64,000 nucleotides of DNA from Cyclina sinensis (lineage: Eukaryota; Mollusca; Bivalvia; Venerida; Veneridae): assembly GCA_012932295.1 (NCBI GenBank), contig JAAONU010000001.1:37293449-37357448 (forward strand), read 5' to 3'. The notes under the pieces were generated by a model, which searched no databases, was not told where the DNA came from, and saw only the letters and a program-made list of their open reading frames with translations. Shown here in pieces: positions 29,533-44,071 of this stretch. How positions within the stretch are numbered: position 1 is the first letter of the stretch; every line of letters starts with the position of its first letter. Position numbers and translations under genes: made by a program.

Positions 29533-32500
29533 TTATGAATAAATGGCAACATGAGTTCCTTTAATGCAACCTGAGATCTTAATTATCAGTTTTGATATCA
29601 TAGAGATTTTTTCCTTGCATATATTTATTGGACATGTTAAATCAGCCTGATAAGGCCTTTTATTGCCCAGGACAATTGGTCCATAATCAATGATAGGTCA
29701 ATATTTCACAGATATTTGATGATTTAACATTTGTATGATGACAGGGCCGCATTCTCAAGTCCTTTTTAATACACAATTTATATCTTTTCTAATGACAAAA
29801 TTACAGTTTGTATTGAACTGACATATTTTATGTGCCAGACATTTACAAGGTTGATATAAACTTTAATGTCATGCTATTGATAGGCTCAACATGTTCAATT
29901 AAATTTTAATCAATACAATCAAGGTAATCAATAAAACCAATACATTCCTGTCCAGTAACACTGACTGTTCTATATACCTTGTCTGATCATTTTAATGCTA
30001 CAGTTTTATCAAAGGAAAGATGCAAATAATAATGATTTTGTTCAACACCACCAGTTCCAACTTTTCTCTTGCAGGTGCATGGGTTACCTTAAACTTTTAA
30101 TGCTTTAGAATTATTTTATGAAACTTTAAAAAAATAAACTGTTTGTCAAAATTTGGGATAATGGACCTACATGTACTTAAACCGGAGTCTTAGAAATCTC
30201 AGAAGTGTGGATGTTTTTTTGCCCACTCAATTCTTGAACATCTGAACAACATGAATGACATATGGCTTGCATACTTTTTCTTTTTTTTTCAAAACTATCA
30301 TCTGAGATAAGTTTTATAATATAAAGATTCCTTTCAACATTTTAAAATTTCCAAATTGAAAGAAACCTGTTAACGAAAATACTATAACGTGGGTGGAAAT
30401 TGGACAATTTTTACATCCTACATGAATAAAAAAACAATATTTCAGTATAAGGGTGGAACTGTTAATGTAGTGTATTGTTTGAACTTCATATCACTACCAT
30501 AATACACCCATAAAGAATAAATATTTAATCTCCTAAACAGACACTGTATAATAACACCGAAATAATGAAGTATCAAACATTAGCCTACTTTACAAATAAT
30601 GCTGACTATAGAAAGTAGTTTTTAAGATGACATATACTTTTACTTTATGAAGATAATATAATCATAATTGTTGATAATACTTATATTTGAGAGTAAGAGT
30701 GGTGACGCAAATCTCATGCGCAGTTATAAATGGCTGTTATTTTGGAATGACAGGTAGATGTCAGCTTTTGTACTCTATTCATTAAGAAATGGAAGTAGTA
30801 CTCTTAATAACAAAATGTTTCAATATACTTTTACGTGATAGAACTTTGACTGCTATGACAATGAAGAAAACATTCTCACACATTTTGAAGAACTTGCTAT
30901 TTAAAGTTGGCTTTAGACCTGTATTACACGCAGAAAGGCTAAGGAAATATATTCTTGATAATGTATCTTAAAATTCTAACTCATTTAGCATAAAAAATAT
31001 CTAAAACATTACCAGATAATGCTTAATTGTAAGATTTGTTGCAGAACTGTGCAGTTTTTTTTTACTCCATTAAAATAATATGGATAATATTCAAAATAAA
31101 ACCCTCACTTTTTGTTTAAACTAAAGAGGCTTCACCAAAGATTTTCACTCTTCAGAACACGAAAACATTTAATTTTAAGACTTTTTAGCTATTCCTTTTT
31201 TGTTTTTTGCTAGGCTCCTCTTTTTCCAGTAAAATCTCCCTAGTCCAGAGTCTGCCTAAGGACCAAACAGGAAGTAAGGATTAGAGAGGATTCAAGATTA
31301 GTGAGTTTTAGATAAAGGTAATTTCTTCCTGTAATAATGTATTTTGAGCTTTAAATTTGATATATTTTTAATTTAAACTATAAACTATACAGATAAAACA
31401 AAAGAGATATTGTATATAAAGGGATATGATGGCCCTACAGCACTCACCTGACTATATTGTCTCAGTTGAGCTTAAAAATAAATATACAAAAAAAAAACCC
31501 ACACACATTCATTTATTTTAGTATCTTTGAGAAATTTAACATACCCATTGCACTGAAAGAAATCACATTCAAAGATTAGGTTGCTGAAGGTATTTGAGCT
31601 GGATCTAACAGAAAGTTCAAATGATCAAGTTTTTTTATTAACTCTAGAGAAAAAAACATAATGATTGTAATGCAACATTATTTATATCAACAACCTCTTT
31701 AACAATGTTCTCAACTTTACTGTGATAATTAAGAAATATGCAGCATCAATAAATTTAACTGAATTGAAAATCCAAGATTTCATTTTTTATGGTGTTTGCA
31801 ATAATAATGACACAAAAGAGATGTCATCTTTTGTATCAACAAGCAAATTTGACAAACTGATACCCCCATCGAAGGTAACATGGTTCGAGTGGGATGTAGT
31901 TTGAAAACTTTAAAGAATGAAACTTCTGGAGAATGTTGCTAAGGAATCTGATCTGGGACTGCTTTTACTGTAATCTGAAGTTTTCTAATAAACTTTTAAT
32001 TTGCCCTTCAATCTTGCATTAAAATATTGACATGCACTGCCAGAATATTTGTTTTATGGGTGTCTGATCAAATTTGTATATGTATCTCTGGGTCAAAATA
32101 TTACAGTTGAGTTTGATTTAAATAGAGTTTAACATTTTAACATCTTTTTTATTTGAACTCAATGCAAAAAAATCAGATTGTATACCTGACACCATATTAT
32201 ATAAACATAGACCTCTTTCCAGAAGTATTTGCAAATACCATGGCTGAACTCAGCATTTAATTAATTTTTTATGTAATATCTCTTCAAATATCATTAATTC
32301 ATGCCTTTTTGAGGACTTCTGAGAGGAAAGCAGTATCAGTATATGGCCTAACAGTGCATTTTACTCCAAAGTTCCCCATGCATGTAGTAATGTATTAGAT
32401 GTACAAAATTTATGTACTTTCATCAGATTTCAATGAACTGTTGGATACAGATTGATAATACTTAGTACTATGTATGTTTCAAACAGGTTCACAACTATAT

Positions 32501-33880
32501 ATTTTTTTGAAGTTTTTAGAGAATTGGTGCACATACTTTCCCTTGTATCACAGAAAAAAACAATTCTTAACAATAAAATGTTCTGACTTCAGAACTCAGA
32601 TCCCCCATTCTATTTATTAACTTTTGTAATCTTTCTAGCAAGAAGTGATCTTATGTTATTAACATACCCATCACATAAAATTAATTTTGAAATTAATTAT
32701 TAAGAGTTCTTGGGGCTTGCAAACCATCAACAACTGACTACCTGTTAGTCTCTCCAAGCACTCTCAGCTCAAAACATTCATAACTATATTTAGACACTGT
32801 CATCCCTTGATAAAATATTAGAACCATGTATATCTAAATGCCTTACGAAGCTGTCCCTTCATATAAGCACATATCAAGTGACAATATATGAAGTTCATTT
32901 ATATGCTGATAACTGAATTTCACAAATAATTAAATAATCACTCACACTTTTGGTTATTTCATGCAGAAACAAGCAGATTTTCTAAGGTCAATTAAAAGAG
33001 GTCAATAATAGATTTTTTTTTCAAAAATAAGATTAACAGATTAAATATTTACAGGGAGTTTACCAGTGACGAGACAATATAAAATAAATCCCCTTACTAG
33101 ATTACCTATTTGGATTAGCTTTTTTTGTGGGGATAACCCTAAAATGACTAAATTACAACTGTTAAACACTGGCACACATAGATATCTGTAATCAACACAA
33201 GAATGGTCACACTTAAATCTCTTTAAGGTTTTTCATATAAAATCTAAGACATAAAAGTGTGGGAGGTTTAAATGATAGTTCAAACAACAGGATCAAGAAC
33301 ATAATACTGGCTACCTGTTGTCATTCAGCATCATGATTATTTACACACAGATATAGCAGAACACGGAGGCTAAACTGTTTTACTTAAAGTAACAATAACA
33401 TTGACAAGAAAATCAATCTTATGTTTCTATCAATAACAAGATTCTTTAAGTGCCTGAGGTTGTTTTTAAGCCGATTTAAAAATTGCAGTCTATACTTTTT
33501 AGTTCTACAATGATTACACTAATTCAGCAATAATGACTAACAGCCAAGGTCATATCAAGATCAAAGTTGTGTGATAACAATTTATGAAAATAGGATGAGC
33601 TGTCTAGAAATTGATAATACTGGAAAACAATTACCACTTTCTGTATGTTATTTAATTACATGACATTTCAGGAGTTCTAAGCTTTACTGTCATTCTTAAA
33701 AAAAATGGGCTTGCCATTTTATGTAACATGGTTACTCAGAGCAAAACATTCTATCAACATCTTCCTTCCAAAAATATCCAACTGTTAATGACCAAAAGTT
33801 AGTAAACAACCCGAGTCTATGTACTGTAATGGATATAATGAACACCTTATGTTACCTAGCATAATGTGTTGTAGTATTAA
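29533..33880. other. Intergenic, no gene seen
   Basis: About 4.3 kb of AT-rich DNA without a recognisable exon on either strand. Its right-hand end may lie just beyond the WBP11 transcript end. Confidence 0.5.
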
Positions 33881-33901
33881 TGTTTGAAGTTTTAGTTCAA
33901 T

Positions 33902-34357
33902 TTTATTATGGAAATCTGCAAATTCAACTGCCTTTGGCCATTTTACCTGTGACCAAGACATAGAAAACACAATATAGCATACAAAACATAAACAAATAAT
34001 TTTAAAACAACTGAAAGATTTACCCATTTTCTTCTGCTTAATTACTTAAACTGCACAGGTACAATTTGTACGACAGATGCAGAAATTCAAACCAGAATTG
34101 CATTCTTATGCTGAATTGTGATTTAACAAGTCTCTTTTCAACCTCTTTTACAGCACAATATGCTTCTCATTTGGTTGCCCGCTTTTAACCATAATCTGTT
34201 AAGATGGATAAACCTTTCTGTTACGTTATCTTGAATCTCTGTAAGACATCTTGAAAACAGTAACAAACACTTGGAAACCAGATAGAACAACCGTAGAACA
34301 TCAAGGCATCTAAAGGGGCCTATACAAATAATAAAGTAATCATTACTGTGTGTTCTG
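33902..34357 (-). terminator. WBP11: Probable WBP11 3' UTR and poly(A) signal
   Basis: Left of the WBP11 stop codon there is no further coding sequence. The first AATAAA on the minus strand is at 33902-33907. A 3' UTR of roughly 450-500 nt would result. Later signals cannot be excluded. Confidence 0.4.
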
Positions 34358-37300
34358 CTACAATAGATTTTCCATTTCTCTCATGAACTGGTCGTAAGCA
34401 TCATCCTTCTTTTTACCCGCCTGTTGCACAGCTGGAGCTGGTTTCACTGGCAAACCAATATTATGCCTCTCATCTTCTCGAGCTGAAGAAAGGAACAGAT
34501 GATTTATCATCATTCAAGTGATTTAGTACATCACACCCCCCCTCCCTCTACCCCTGCCCCAGAACAATTCAAATGTTTTCACTGCCTGAAAATTGCTGAT
34601 GTGATATAAGTCAAATGCATTAAGCAATGTTTATCATGGCAGGATCCTACTTTAAATTTAGATAATTAAATAAAATGATACACTTCATACATAAACATTG
34701 CTGAAATGAAACATGCTTTGAAAATTTGAAAAGCTATTCCTAAATTATTCCATTCTTTGTTTTTAATTCAATCTTTTTTATGAGATCTTTCTCCAACACT
34801 GAAGCTTGCACTTAAGCATTATACTTATATCAAAGTCTTTTTATATCATAATATAATTTGAACAAAGGGAAACAACTCCTACCTGTTTTCTTAACCTTTG
34901 CATCCTTTCCTGATCTTTTGACCTTGAGAGATGTAGGCATGAACCTTGTAACATCCCCTATAGGGTTTTTGATCTGGGGTTTGGCTGATATGGTGGCTGC
35001 ATCTTTTTTCTCTTCTGGTGCAGCCTGAAAAAATTATCATAGACTAATCTGTCTTCTCGTTCCCAGTATCAAATCAAACAGTTCTTATATTCTGTAAATG
35101 TTAAAGTCCTCTTTTCACAAGAGAGTACAATAAAAATTAGAATCGCAGTCTTTCTCATTTATAAGAAAAAAAAATCTCTGAAACAATAACAGAAATCAAT
35201 GAAATATGAATTGTTCAGAAATCAGTAATCTGTATCACCAGACTGCAGAGGACTAATATAAGCTTTTTAGGGTTTTCTTAAACAGTCAGTGAATAGTTTT
35301 GGAACTGGCAGATTATAGAATTGAAAAACCTGAAAGTTTTAACTAAACATTACACATGACGTTAAATATGTCGAGGAGGGCAAACTGCTGGCTGGGCATA
35401 TATCTGACTCAGCACAACCTAATTTTATATGCTTTATTATACAAACATTATTCTTCATCATTTGAAGCTACTTTTGGGAAAGGAAAATCTATGCATAATG
35501 AGGGCTTAAACAAAAACTGAATACAAATTTTATAATGCAGATGTTTCTTTTTTTCTTATAGCTCATTTACCTTCTGTGGTAACTTCATGATGCTTGGAGG
35601 AGCACTGAGCACATTTGGATTCTGTTGTGGAGGTGTGACCCCTGGGGGTAGGGGCAGTGAGGCTTGACCCATACCAGGAGGGCCGATTGGGGGTCGCATC
35701 ATTCTTGGAGGTGGCATACCTATAGAGTTGTGTGTAAAATATGCTAATTATTCAACTATAACAATAATGTACTTTATATGTATGCCTTCAGGAAATTTTT
35801 ATATAAAAAGAGAATAAATACAACAATCTCAAAACTTATTACATGTATTACAATTCAACCAATCTCTGATATCTCTAACTGAACACCTCCACTTAACTGA
35901 ACAACTCCCTTTATATCATTTTTACTGCTTTCTTTAAAAATATTATACTGCTTATTACAAACAAATATTTCAACATCTGTGGATAATTAGCTCAGCAGCA
36001 ATCGAAACCTTTTTTGAAGATTTTATTTGAATGAAACAGAAGCATAAACTATTACCTGGAGGTCCACCTGGGGGCAATCTTGGGGGAAGTCTGACATTTG
36101 GTGGAAGACCAGGTGGAGGCCCTGGAGGCATACCCTGTGGTCTGCCAGGGGGAGGCCCTGGTCGCATCATTCTTGGTGGTGCTCCTGGAGGACCAGGCAG
36201 GGCACCTCTGAGGGGTGGGGGCCTCATCATCATTGGTGGCGCTCCTGGTGGAGGACCTAAAAAAACAAAATACAAATGAAGTTTGTAAAGACTAAAGAAC
36301 AATAAAATCAAGAATGAACTCTTCAACAATGAAAAACAAAAAAGTTACAATTCCACCAGTCTATCTTACATTAATCTGTGTATGTAGAACATTAATATTC
36401 ACAGCATTTCATTTCTTATGAGTACATAGTAAAAACCTGAATGTTCAGTCACTACATAAAATTTAAATATCTGCCCTTTTTACCTAACATTGCAATAAAA
36501 TCTGATTTATTGAAAAATTTAATGCTAATGTTTTCAATTTAACATACATATAACTATTATGCACCCACAAACATAGAAAGGGAATAAATTTCATTTACCA
36601 GGAGGTAAACCAGGTGGCATCCCTGTTGGAGCCCCTGGGGGAGGTCCTGGTGGAGCTGAAGGTTTTATTGGGGCCACTAAAGGAACTGGTACATCTTCCA
36701 GCTTTTCAACAGGTTTCTCTACGTGCTTGTGTTCATCATCACTGTCATCACGGTGTGAAGCGAACGTCTCTTCTTCACTGTCACTGCTTGAATCACTATC
36801 CTGAAAGTAGAACAACACTTGATGTATTTCCAATGAACCACAGTATATTTTCAAAGACTGTTAATTGGATGTATTACTTCAAAATTCATTTCAACATTTT
36901 AATTCCAAGTCATAGCTCTGGTTAGATTGTTTTTTACTTTTATACTTTAAACAAGCAAGTTTCATGTTGCACTTACACTAAGCATTCTCTCTCAATTCTT
37001 TTCATTCTAATGTATATTTAAGTTTGCCAAATCTGATTCCAGCCAAAACTCTTTGGCAGCCAAAACTCTCATTTCTGTACTATGATGCTTCAGTCATATT
37101 CACCATTGCTAATATAGGGTGTTTTCAAACTGGGTTTTGCAGATCTTAGAAAATTGACAATTTCAGACCAGTACTCATTAATACAATTAAAAAAAAATCT
37201 TGTTTCGTATCACTCTGAAAAGTTGAAGAAACATTACCCTATCCTTCCTGTCCCTGTTACGCCTCCTGTAGTCCTCATCTTCGGACTCAGAGCTAGATGA

Positions 37301-40300
37301 GCTGTCTCTATCTTCTTTATCACTGTCATCTTTAGGTGCTTCCTGTCCCGCCATTTCCAACATTCTCTTCTGTAATAATGTGACTGGTGGCATCTTGGGG
37401 GGTCCAAACTTCAGTCTTGTATCTTTCTCTTCAATGTTTGGATCTCGTGTATCATCATCAATGAAACGGATTTTCTTTTTCTTCTCTTTTTCTGAAATAA
37501 CAAATAAAATCATGATAAGATGTTTTTTAGATTCCGAGTCAACTTTTTTCTTATATTAATGCTGAAAAGATTCTTCAATTTTAAAACCGAATCATTGTTA
37601 ACAAAAGCATAATTAGCATCCAAGATCAATAGACATACATGTAACAATAAAACCTGTGTCTAACATTACACAATCAGGGATGAAAATAAGAAATGCTTTG
37701 TAGACTGAAAACTGCACTGCAAGCAGACTTGATTCTCAGGAAATACCCATTTGTTTAGTTTGTTTCAGTCAACCCTTCAGCAAGGGTACAAGGTGTAGGC
37801 AAATGTTACCAAAGTTTATACTTAAAGATGCTAAGATCACTATAGACTGAACAAAACCTTTAGTGTTTTATGTGGAAATAAAGATCAGCAAACCAGGTTG
37901 GATAAATATGAAAATAAAACTACCTGTGAATTCTGGTGGAGGTAGCGGTTCTGTTTCCATCTCCTCAGGATGATGGTCCACCTCTACTGTACCTAAAACT
38001 TCCTCTATACCTGTAATATGTACAACATTTGGTCTTAACACATTATGCTAGAAATCTAAAAATTGATTTACATAGCCTAAATTTCAATGCTTTCTGATTT
38101 ATTTCTCTGGAAAACTGTCTGTATGACACATGCATGTAGAAAAAAGATACCATAGGAATCCTATGTTATTGTCTTTTTCAAACAAGGATTCAATAAGAAA
38201 ATAAAACCATAAACATCCTGATAAATGCTTGATAAAAAGGCTGTTCTCTGAATAAAAACTTTATGTCAACTGATTCGCAATCAGCAATACTACTAAAGTA
38301 TAGCCAAAAGAACAATGAAGGGCCTCTCACCTGTAGCTGGATCATATTCCTCCTCTTCAGGTTCACTGTCACTGAGTTCAGGAGGAGGCCCTGGCGGAGG
38401 GCCAGGTTTCTTTTTCTTTCTTTCAGAAAATGGGGAAATAATGTGAGGGTCACTAAACAAATAGAAATGCTGGTAAAGCATTTGTCAACTGCATCCAAAA
38501 TAGGACAGCAGAAGCTTGCCGGGAAAAGAAAACGGTTGGACAAAAACTGTTCAAAACTGTAGGATTGGAATGTTAGGTTTTAGCTTCTGCTGTCCTATGA
38601 TGGAATAAGTTACCCTAAAATATGAAATAAAATTGTATTTACAGTTTTCATTTTGAACTCACCAATTTTTCTTTTAAGAAGTATCACAGAGTAACTGTTT
38701 AATGGTCTTCAGTCAGTTTAGTCATTTATTGACCTGCAGACACTTATATGTTGGCTATGCAAAATATGTGGTAAAAAATTGTTTTCCTCTTCTTCTTTCA
38801 ATTTGTTAACTGATACTGAACTGTATCATCCAAAACTGTGTGTTTCTGGATTCCTAAAGGCTTCATCTAATCATTACTAATTCCAAAACTGAACAGCTGT
38901 AAACCTATGGATAAATTCTGGGATGCTGACAAATAAAATCTTTGGTCTTTAGAAGGGGGATATTGATACTGCTTTACTATTTTATTAGACTGAAATACCA
39001 TTCAAATGAGCCCTTATATAAAGAAGAGATGCCCTTGGGCATGTAAGCTTATATACTTTCCTGTACGCTGAGTGTTTCTTCAAGATGCCTTTCTGGGGCA
39101 GAGGAATATCACTGGGTAACGGTATAGCAGAGGGAGCTGAAAAAACAATAACTCCCTTTTAAGACATCAAAATATTGTAATTTTATATCGTGTTCTTGCA
39201 AATATGGTATTGCTCTGTCATCATTAAAAAAAACTCCAAATTTTTATCTGGATTTTATAACAATAGTATTACCTGTCAAACTTTTATTTGTTTAATTTAT
39301 TGAACTCTAGCTTCTATATATGTACTGTACATTAGAAACACGTTATAAAGTATTTCAACATTTAAATATTACCTTTTTCAATTATTTCATTATTTTCCAC
39401 ATCACTTACCGGGTTCAGCTGGCATATCTGGTAAAGGGATTTCATTAAGCTGAACACGCTCTGCTATCTTTACTTGCTCTGTAACATTAATCATATTATT
39501 TAATTGATATACAATTACTGTAATAGTAATTCAAGTGCAATTAACTCAAATCTGATTCATAAAATGAATGCTGTAGCTAATGCATCGCTTGATTTTATTT
39601 ATCAGTTTTTGTAGTTTGAACTTCCTCATACCAAGACAAGGGACAATACTTCAGCCTTGTTGGTAGCAACTATGTTGTCTATTTCATTTTTTAAAAGTTC
39701 TTTTTGGTGTGCTATGTTATCAAATGCTTCTGCATTGAATGGCAGTTACAGTCATTCCAGTTACACATATATCTCATCTCAAGAAGGCACTTTCAAAATG
39801 GATCAACCCTCTTAAGAACTTTAACTGACAAGAAAAGACCAACCTTACATAAAAAGACCAATCCCTACAGAATACTTTATCTTGTCTTGGATGGGATATA
39901 TGCTTTAATGAAATGGCACTAAGTTAATAACTTGGTTATAATTTTACTAAAGACATTTTTATTTTTTAAAGAATAGGTTCTATTTTTCTTTTTTTTTGGT
40001 GATAAACTGCCAGCTATTCCTTTATACTAGGTTCAATTTAAGTACTGTAAGTTTTTCTTAAGAAATGTTCACTCCAGCTATAGTAAAGACACTATCTTTT
40101 GTTTTATATCTACAACTTAATCTAAATCGAAAAACCTTAAGTACACACCATAATGTATCTGCAATCTTTCCCGTTTCCTCTCATATTCTATTTCTGCTTT
40201 CTTCAGTTCTTTGGCGTAGTCCAAATTTTCTTTCTCCTACAAAAAAAAACACAACACATTTATTCTTGAATTAAGTAAAAATAAATAAATATCCAGAAAA

Positions 40301-43300
40301 GTTCTTTAAAGTAATAAACGCAAATGATTTGCAGCACTAAAATATGCATGTTTCTTGCCCAGGATTCTAGAATATGGCAATAAACAGGTTAAGTCTGACA
40401 TAACAAATGAACTCTTTTCAAGTATCCAGCCAATCAGAACTGCTCAATAATTTTAGCTTCCATTTTGACTGAATAAACACACAAAGAAGTTAGCTATAGT
40501 CCTCAAAATGCATTTACAGGAAAGAAAGAACTTACATATAATCGTAGAACTCTTAGAAATGTCTCTTTCAGTTTCTTTCTTTTGTCTTTCAGCACTTTCT
40601 CATTCAATTTGGGTGCTTCCATTGGATTAAACTCTGAAATTTAAAATTTAAAGCTACATAATCCAATTTCAATACATAACTGCAACAAAATTAGTTGTCT
40701 TAAACTGAATAAGCACATAAATTTGTATATAGTTTTTATTTTTTTTATGTATATGTACATGAACAACAGGAAATCATTGTCTGAATGTAGTGAACTGCAT
40801 TTTTTTATATTTAAATGCTTCTAAAGCTGGTTATATTGTAGAACAGTAGTTGGATGGACAAGTTACCTACCATTTCTTTTGTTCTAAAAAGTATAAATAC
40901 TAGAATACTGCTTTTGTAAGAACCTGTCAACTTTCTCATAAAATTATTATGTGGGTACTGTCCTATAATCTACAGCAAATAGCAGTCATATGAAATCATA
41001 TACGACACATCAAGCATTTTTCCTGTGCTACATGTAATGTTATTGTTTCCTTTCATTTTTTCTTTGAAAATACCATAATAAATCTACTTTATCTTATGAT
41101 GAGAGATCACTGAACAGCACTTGCTGTTGTCATTTCCTGTAACATAACACTTGACTTCTGAAGAACTGTGGAAGGTGAATCAGGGCATTTTAACTGAGAA
41201 CTCACCCATCTGATCAATGATTTCCATCTCTTCTAACAGTTTCAGTGGATCTTTACCCTTCAATACAGCTGTCCGAACCATCATACGCTGCTTCTTGTTC
41301 TGAAAAACACAAACAAATTATGCTTGTAAAATGATCAATTTATGTTTACAACAGAATTTATCAGAACACCCATCATGATAAATTAAGTTTTCTCTGTTTA
41401 TTCAATTTTCAGACTCTGAAATTTTAGTTTGTCTTGCCAAAATCAATGAAGAATTTCTGCCATCTGAATCTAAAGCATATTTCTTCTATATTCCTGTTTA
41501 TATTGTACTTTCTTACTCATTATTTTCAAACTAAGTCCATTCTCCCAATCTTTTATATATATATAAAATCTGACTAGAGATGTAATGAGTAAAAGTCTTA
41601 AACTTGAAAACACATACTACATGTACTATTCTACAACACTATGGATGTAAAAACAATTACCTTTTTCAATTCTCTTTTTCTTGCCTCTTTCCCTGAATAA
41701 CAAAATAATATGAAAAACATGATAATACTTTTTCATTAGCTATAGGAATGGCCTGAAAATTTTGCTTCAATTCAGCAATTGTCATAAAACTATGTTTCAA
41801 ATTTATAAGTGATCTCTGTCTGAAAGGTGATTACTGTATTACAATGATAAAGAATTGAGTTTCAATGCTGTAGCGGCAAAATCAAGGAAGTAGGTCAGTA
41901 GGCCAAAGTAAGGTCATAACAGGTCCAGGACAAGGTTGTTAAGTATGTGAATGTGAAGGTTTATCCCAAATATCATCAAAATTATACATGTAGCAGATTT
42001 TTAGTTTTTCAATGCAAGTCACATACAACTAGTGACCAACTGGGCAGGGTCACCTTTGACCCTGTGGCAATAATTTCATTTTGAACAACCTTGGTACAGA
42101 CCACTTCACAAGTCTGTATACCATATATCTAAGGTCTGTTCAAGAGAAGATTTCCTCAAACAATCAACAATTGTTATCATGGACAACAACACAACAGCAC
42201 ACACTATATATCTACATTCTAATCCTTTTGATTTTTGACTTGAAAATTTTTAATTTTTCTTTTGGAAGTCTATGTAAAAACAAGTGACCCACTGGGGCGG
42301 AGCTTATTTTGATCCTAGGGACATCATTTCTAGACTTAAGTCAAGTCGAGCCATTTTTTTACCATCTGCTAAATTTGGTGCCCAAGGGAAATAACCTACA
42401 GTATAATATGACTACTGCTTCAGCATCACATGAATGTTTCGCAATATTCCATGTGACTCTAAGAAGTATTCAATTAAGGCTGAGCAACCTAATGCCCCCT
42501 TCCACCCCCTTTGGTGTAGGTACCCAAATTTGCGCATTACAACTGTGAATGGTGATCGCAAATATGTTAAAAATAACCAGTTTTCCATACTGAAAAGCAA
42601 ATTTATGTCTGTCTGTTTCCATAAATTGCAAAATGTATTCCGAACTGTCACTTATAAAGTGCAGATCACCGAAGATTGCATCATTGATTTCTGTCATTCA
42701 GGTGCATGGAGACAAGCATTTACATGTATGTGTAGTCCCTTTGCTGATGCATCAAAATGAAATAAGATGAAATTTTCACTTTGTCTTAAAAATGGTTACG
42801 TCAGATGCTCTCACTACCAGCTGTGACAACTTACATTATATATTAAGATTGTTTATATGCAGACTATTAAGCCTGATTTTGTGATGGGCACTAGCCATGC
42901 TACAAGGTTCTAATATACGAAAAATTACAGAACAGCTCAAAATCATCTAACTAAAAATTTCATCAAAACCTTAAACTGCTGTTCTTACACAAATTTCCGC
43001 TAAATAGACCTATAATATATCAACAACTCCTCCTTGCACTGTAAATCTGGCTGAATGGTTATATCTGGTTTAACATTTTACATATATAATGATCTTAGAG
43101 CAATCACTTCTCACAGGATTTGTTATGTCTGCATCATGTCAATTCAGAATCAGTTGTAAAATAGAATGTAAATAAAATGTAAAATAGAGTTAATGTGTTT
43201 TTTCCATTATGCAAAGCCTGCTGCATTCAATACTACCAGTGTTTTGATTTAGCTTTATATGAGGATCTGGCAAATACCGCATGTACAATTTAATACAACA

Positions 43301-43650
43301 TAACCATCCATTATTTATCTGGTACTTTTAAGTACATGTAGCCCTCTAATGTTCCACAAATCTAAAAGATTTCTAAATTCAGAGGGAGTATACAGGCTGG
43401 AAACAACATCTAGGAACAACACAGGTCTCAGATATGGTAAACTGGTGATAAATCGAAGTATTCGGTTGTGTTGGAAGGATGTCCAAACTGTAAACAGGAG
43501 GCGCAGAGTCCCGGTAAAAAAAACTTTCAAATGTAAATCTTACAAAATTTTTTCTTATATCTATAACGCTGTTAAAAAGTTCTTACTGGCTTGATCGGTT
43601 GGATTCATATATTTTCCACTCTTGGTGGTGTTGATTGAACGGCGACCCAT
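34358..43650 (-). CDS. WBP11: WW domain-binding protein 11 (WBP11/NpwBP/SIPP1)
   Basis: WBP11 is a nuclear, spliceosome-associated protein that binds WW domains such as that of PQBP1 and, in mammals, protein phosphatase 1. Coding exons in gene order: 43650-43587, 41692-41661, 41299-41206, 40633-40536, 40236-40149, 39478-39410, 39136-39057, 38415-38331, 38010-37924, 37491-37238, 36800-36599, 36256-36056, 35719-35571, 35024-34883, 34482-34358. Phases agree throughout and give 589 residues (human, from memory, about 641). Visible: the conserved N-terminus MGRRSINTTKSGKYMNPTDQ, then KEARKRELKKNKKQRMM; a lysine-rich helix region; IPLPDMP and ILKKHSAY; acidic serine-rich stretches; KIRF, a PP1-docking-type motif; several PPGPPPG WW ligands; ISAKPQIKNP; and the C-terminus DDAYDQFMREMENLL. 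The 39057/38415 junction is the least certain, because three AGs lie close together at the acceptor. Confidence 0.93.
41880..42400. repeat. Diverged dispersed repeat in WBP11 intron 1
   Basis: Two related blocks: AGTGACCAACTGGGCAGGG at about 42030 and AAGTGACCCACTGGGGCGG at about 42281, each followed by a TTTGACCCT/TTTGATCCT variant and a GACATCATTT/GCAATAATTT variant. Spacing is about 250 bp. The sequence style is that of a common bivalve interspersed repeat, recalled and not searched. Minor frames across it are not genes. Confidence 0.5.
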
Positions 43651-44071
43651 TTTCCCTTTCCTTAATCTGGCGTATAAGAGTAAACAAAAAGAATTAAAGT
43701 GTGAGGAATGACTTTTCAAACGTGGAGGATTTTTATTTGTTCTAATTGCAGTTGCATTTTCTGCTTCATATAGTTCTTTTCACCACGCGTTGGTTGTATT
43801 CTGAAATTTGTTCATTTGATGTGAACCTTGCCGTAATCCGTGCCCCATGTTGTTGCGACATCGGTGTTTTTTTTCTTTATGGTTATATTTGTATTTACTA
43901 GTAATAAATGGACATGTACCAATATAGCTATGAAAAAAAGTTCTAAAGGTTTCGAAATTGTGTTTAGGCAAGTTATTCATATATCGCGACATTATAGACC
44001 AATTAACGATATACCGGAAGTGGAAAACAGCAGCAAATTTTTACAAAATCAAAATACTGAAATTTACAATT
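43651..44071. promoter_or_regulatory. Divergent promoter between WBP11 and EXOC7
   Basis: The two start codons are only 421 bp apart and face away from each other. Near the EXOC7 side are a CCAAT box (43999-44003), an ETS/GABP consensus ACCGGAAGTG (44013-44022, about 50 bp before the EXOC7 ATG) and a CGCG core in TATCGCGA (43983-43989). No TATA box is placed convincingly. Such sites are typical of housekeeping bidirectional promoters. Start sites cannot be fixed by eye. Confidence 0.65.

Noticed and set aside
36031..36279. Glycine-rich plus-strand ORF
   Set aside because: It is the antisense shadow of the proline-rich WBP11 exon (CCN proline codons read as NGG on the other strand).
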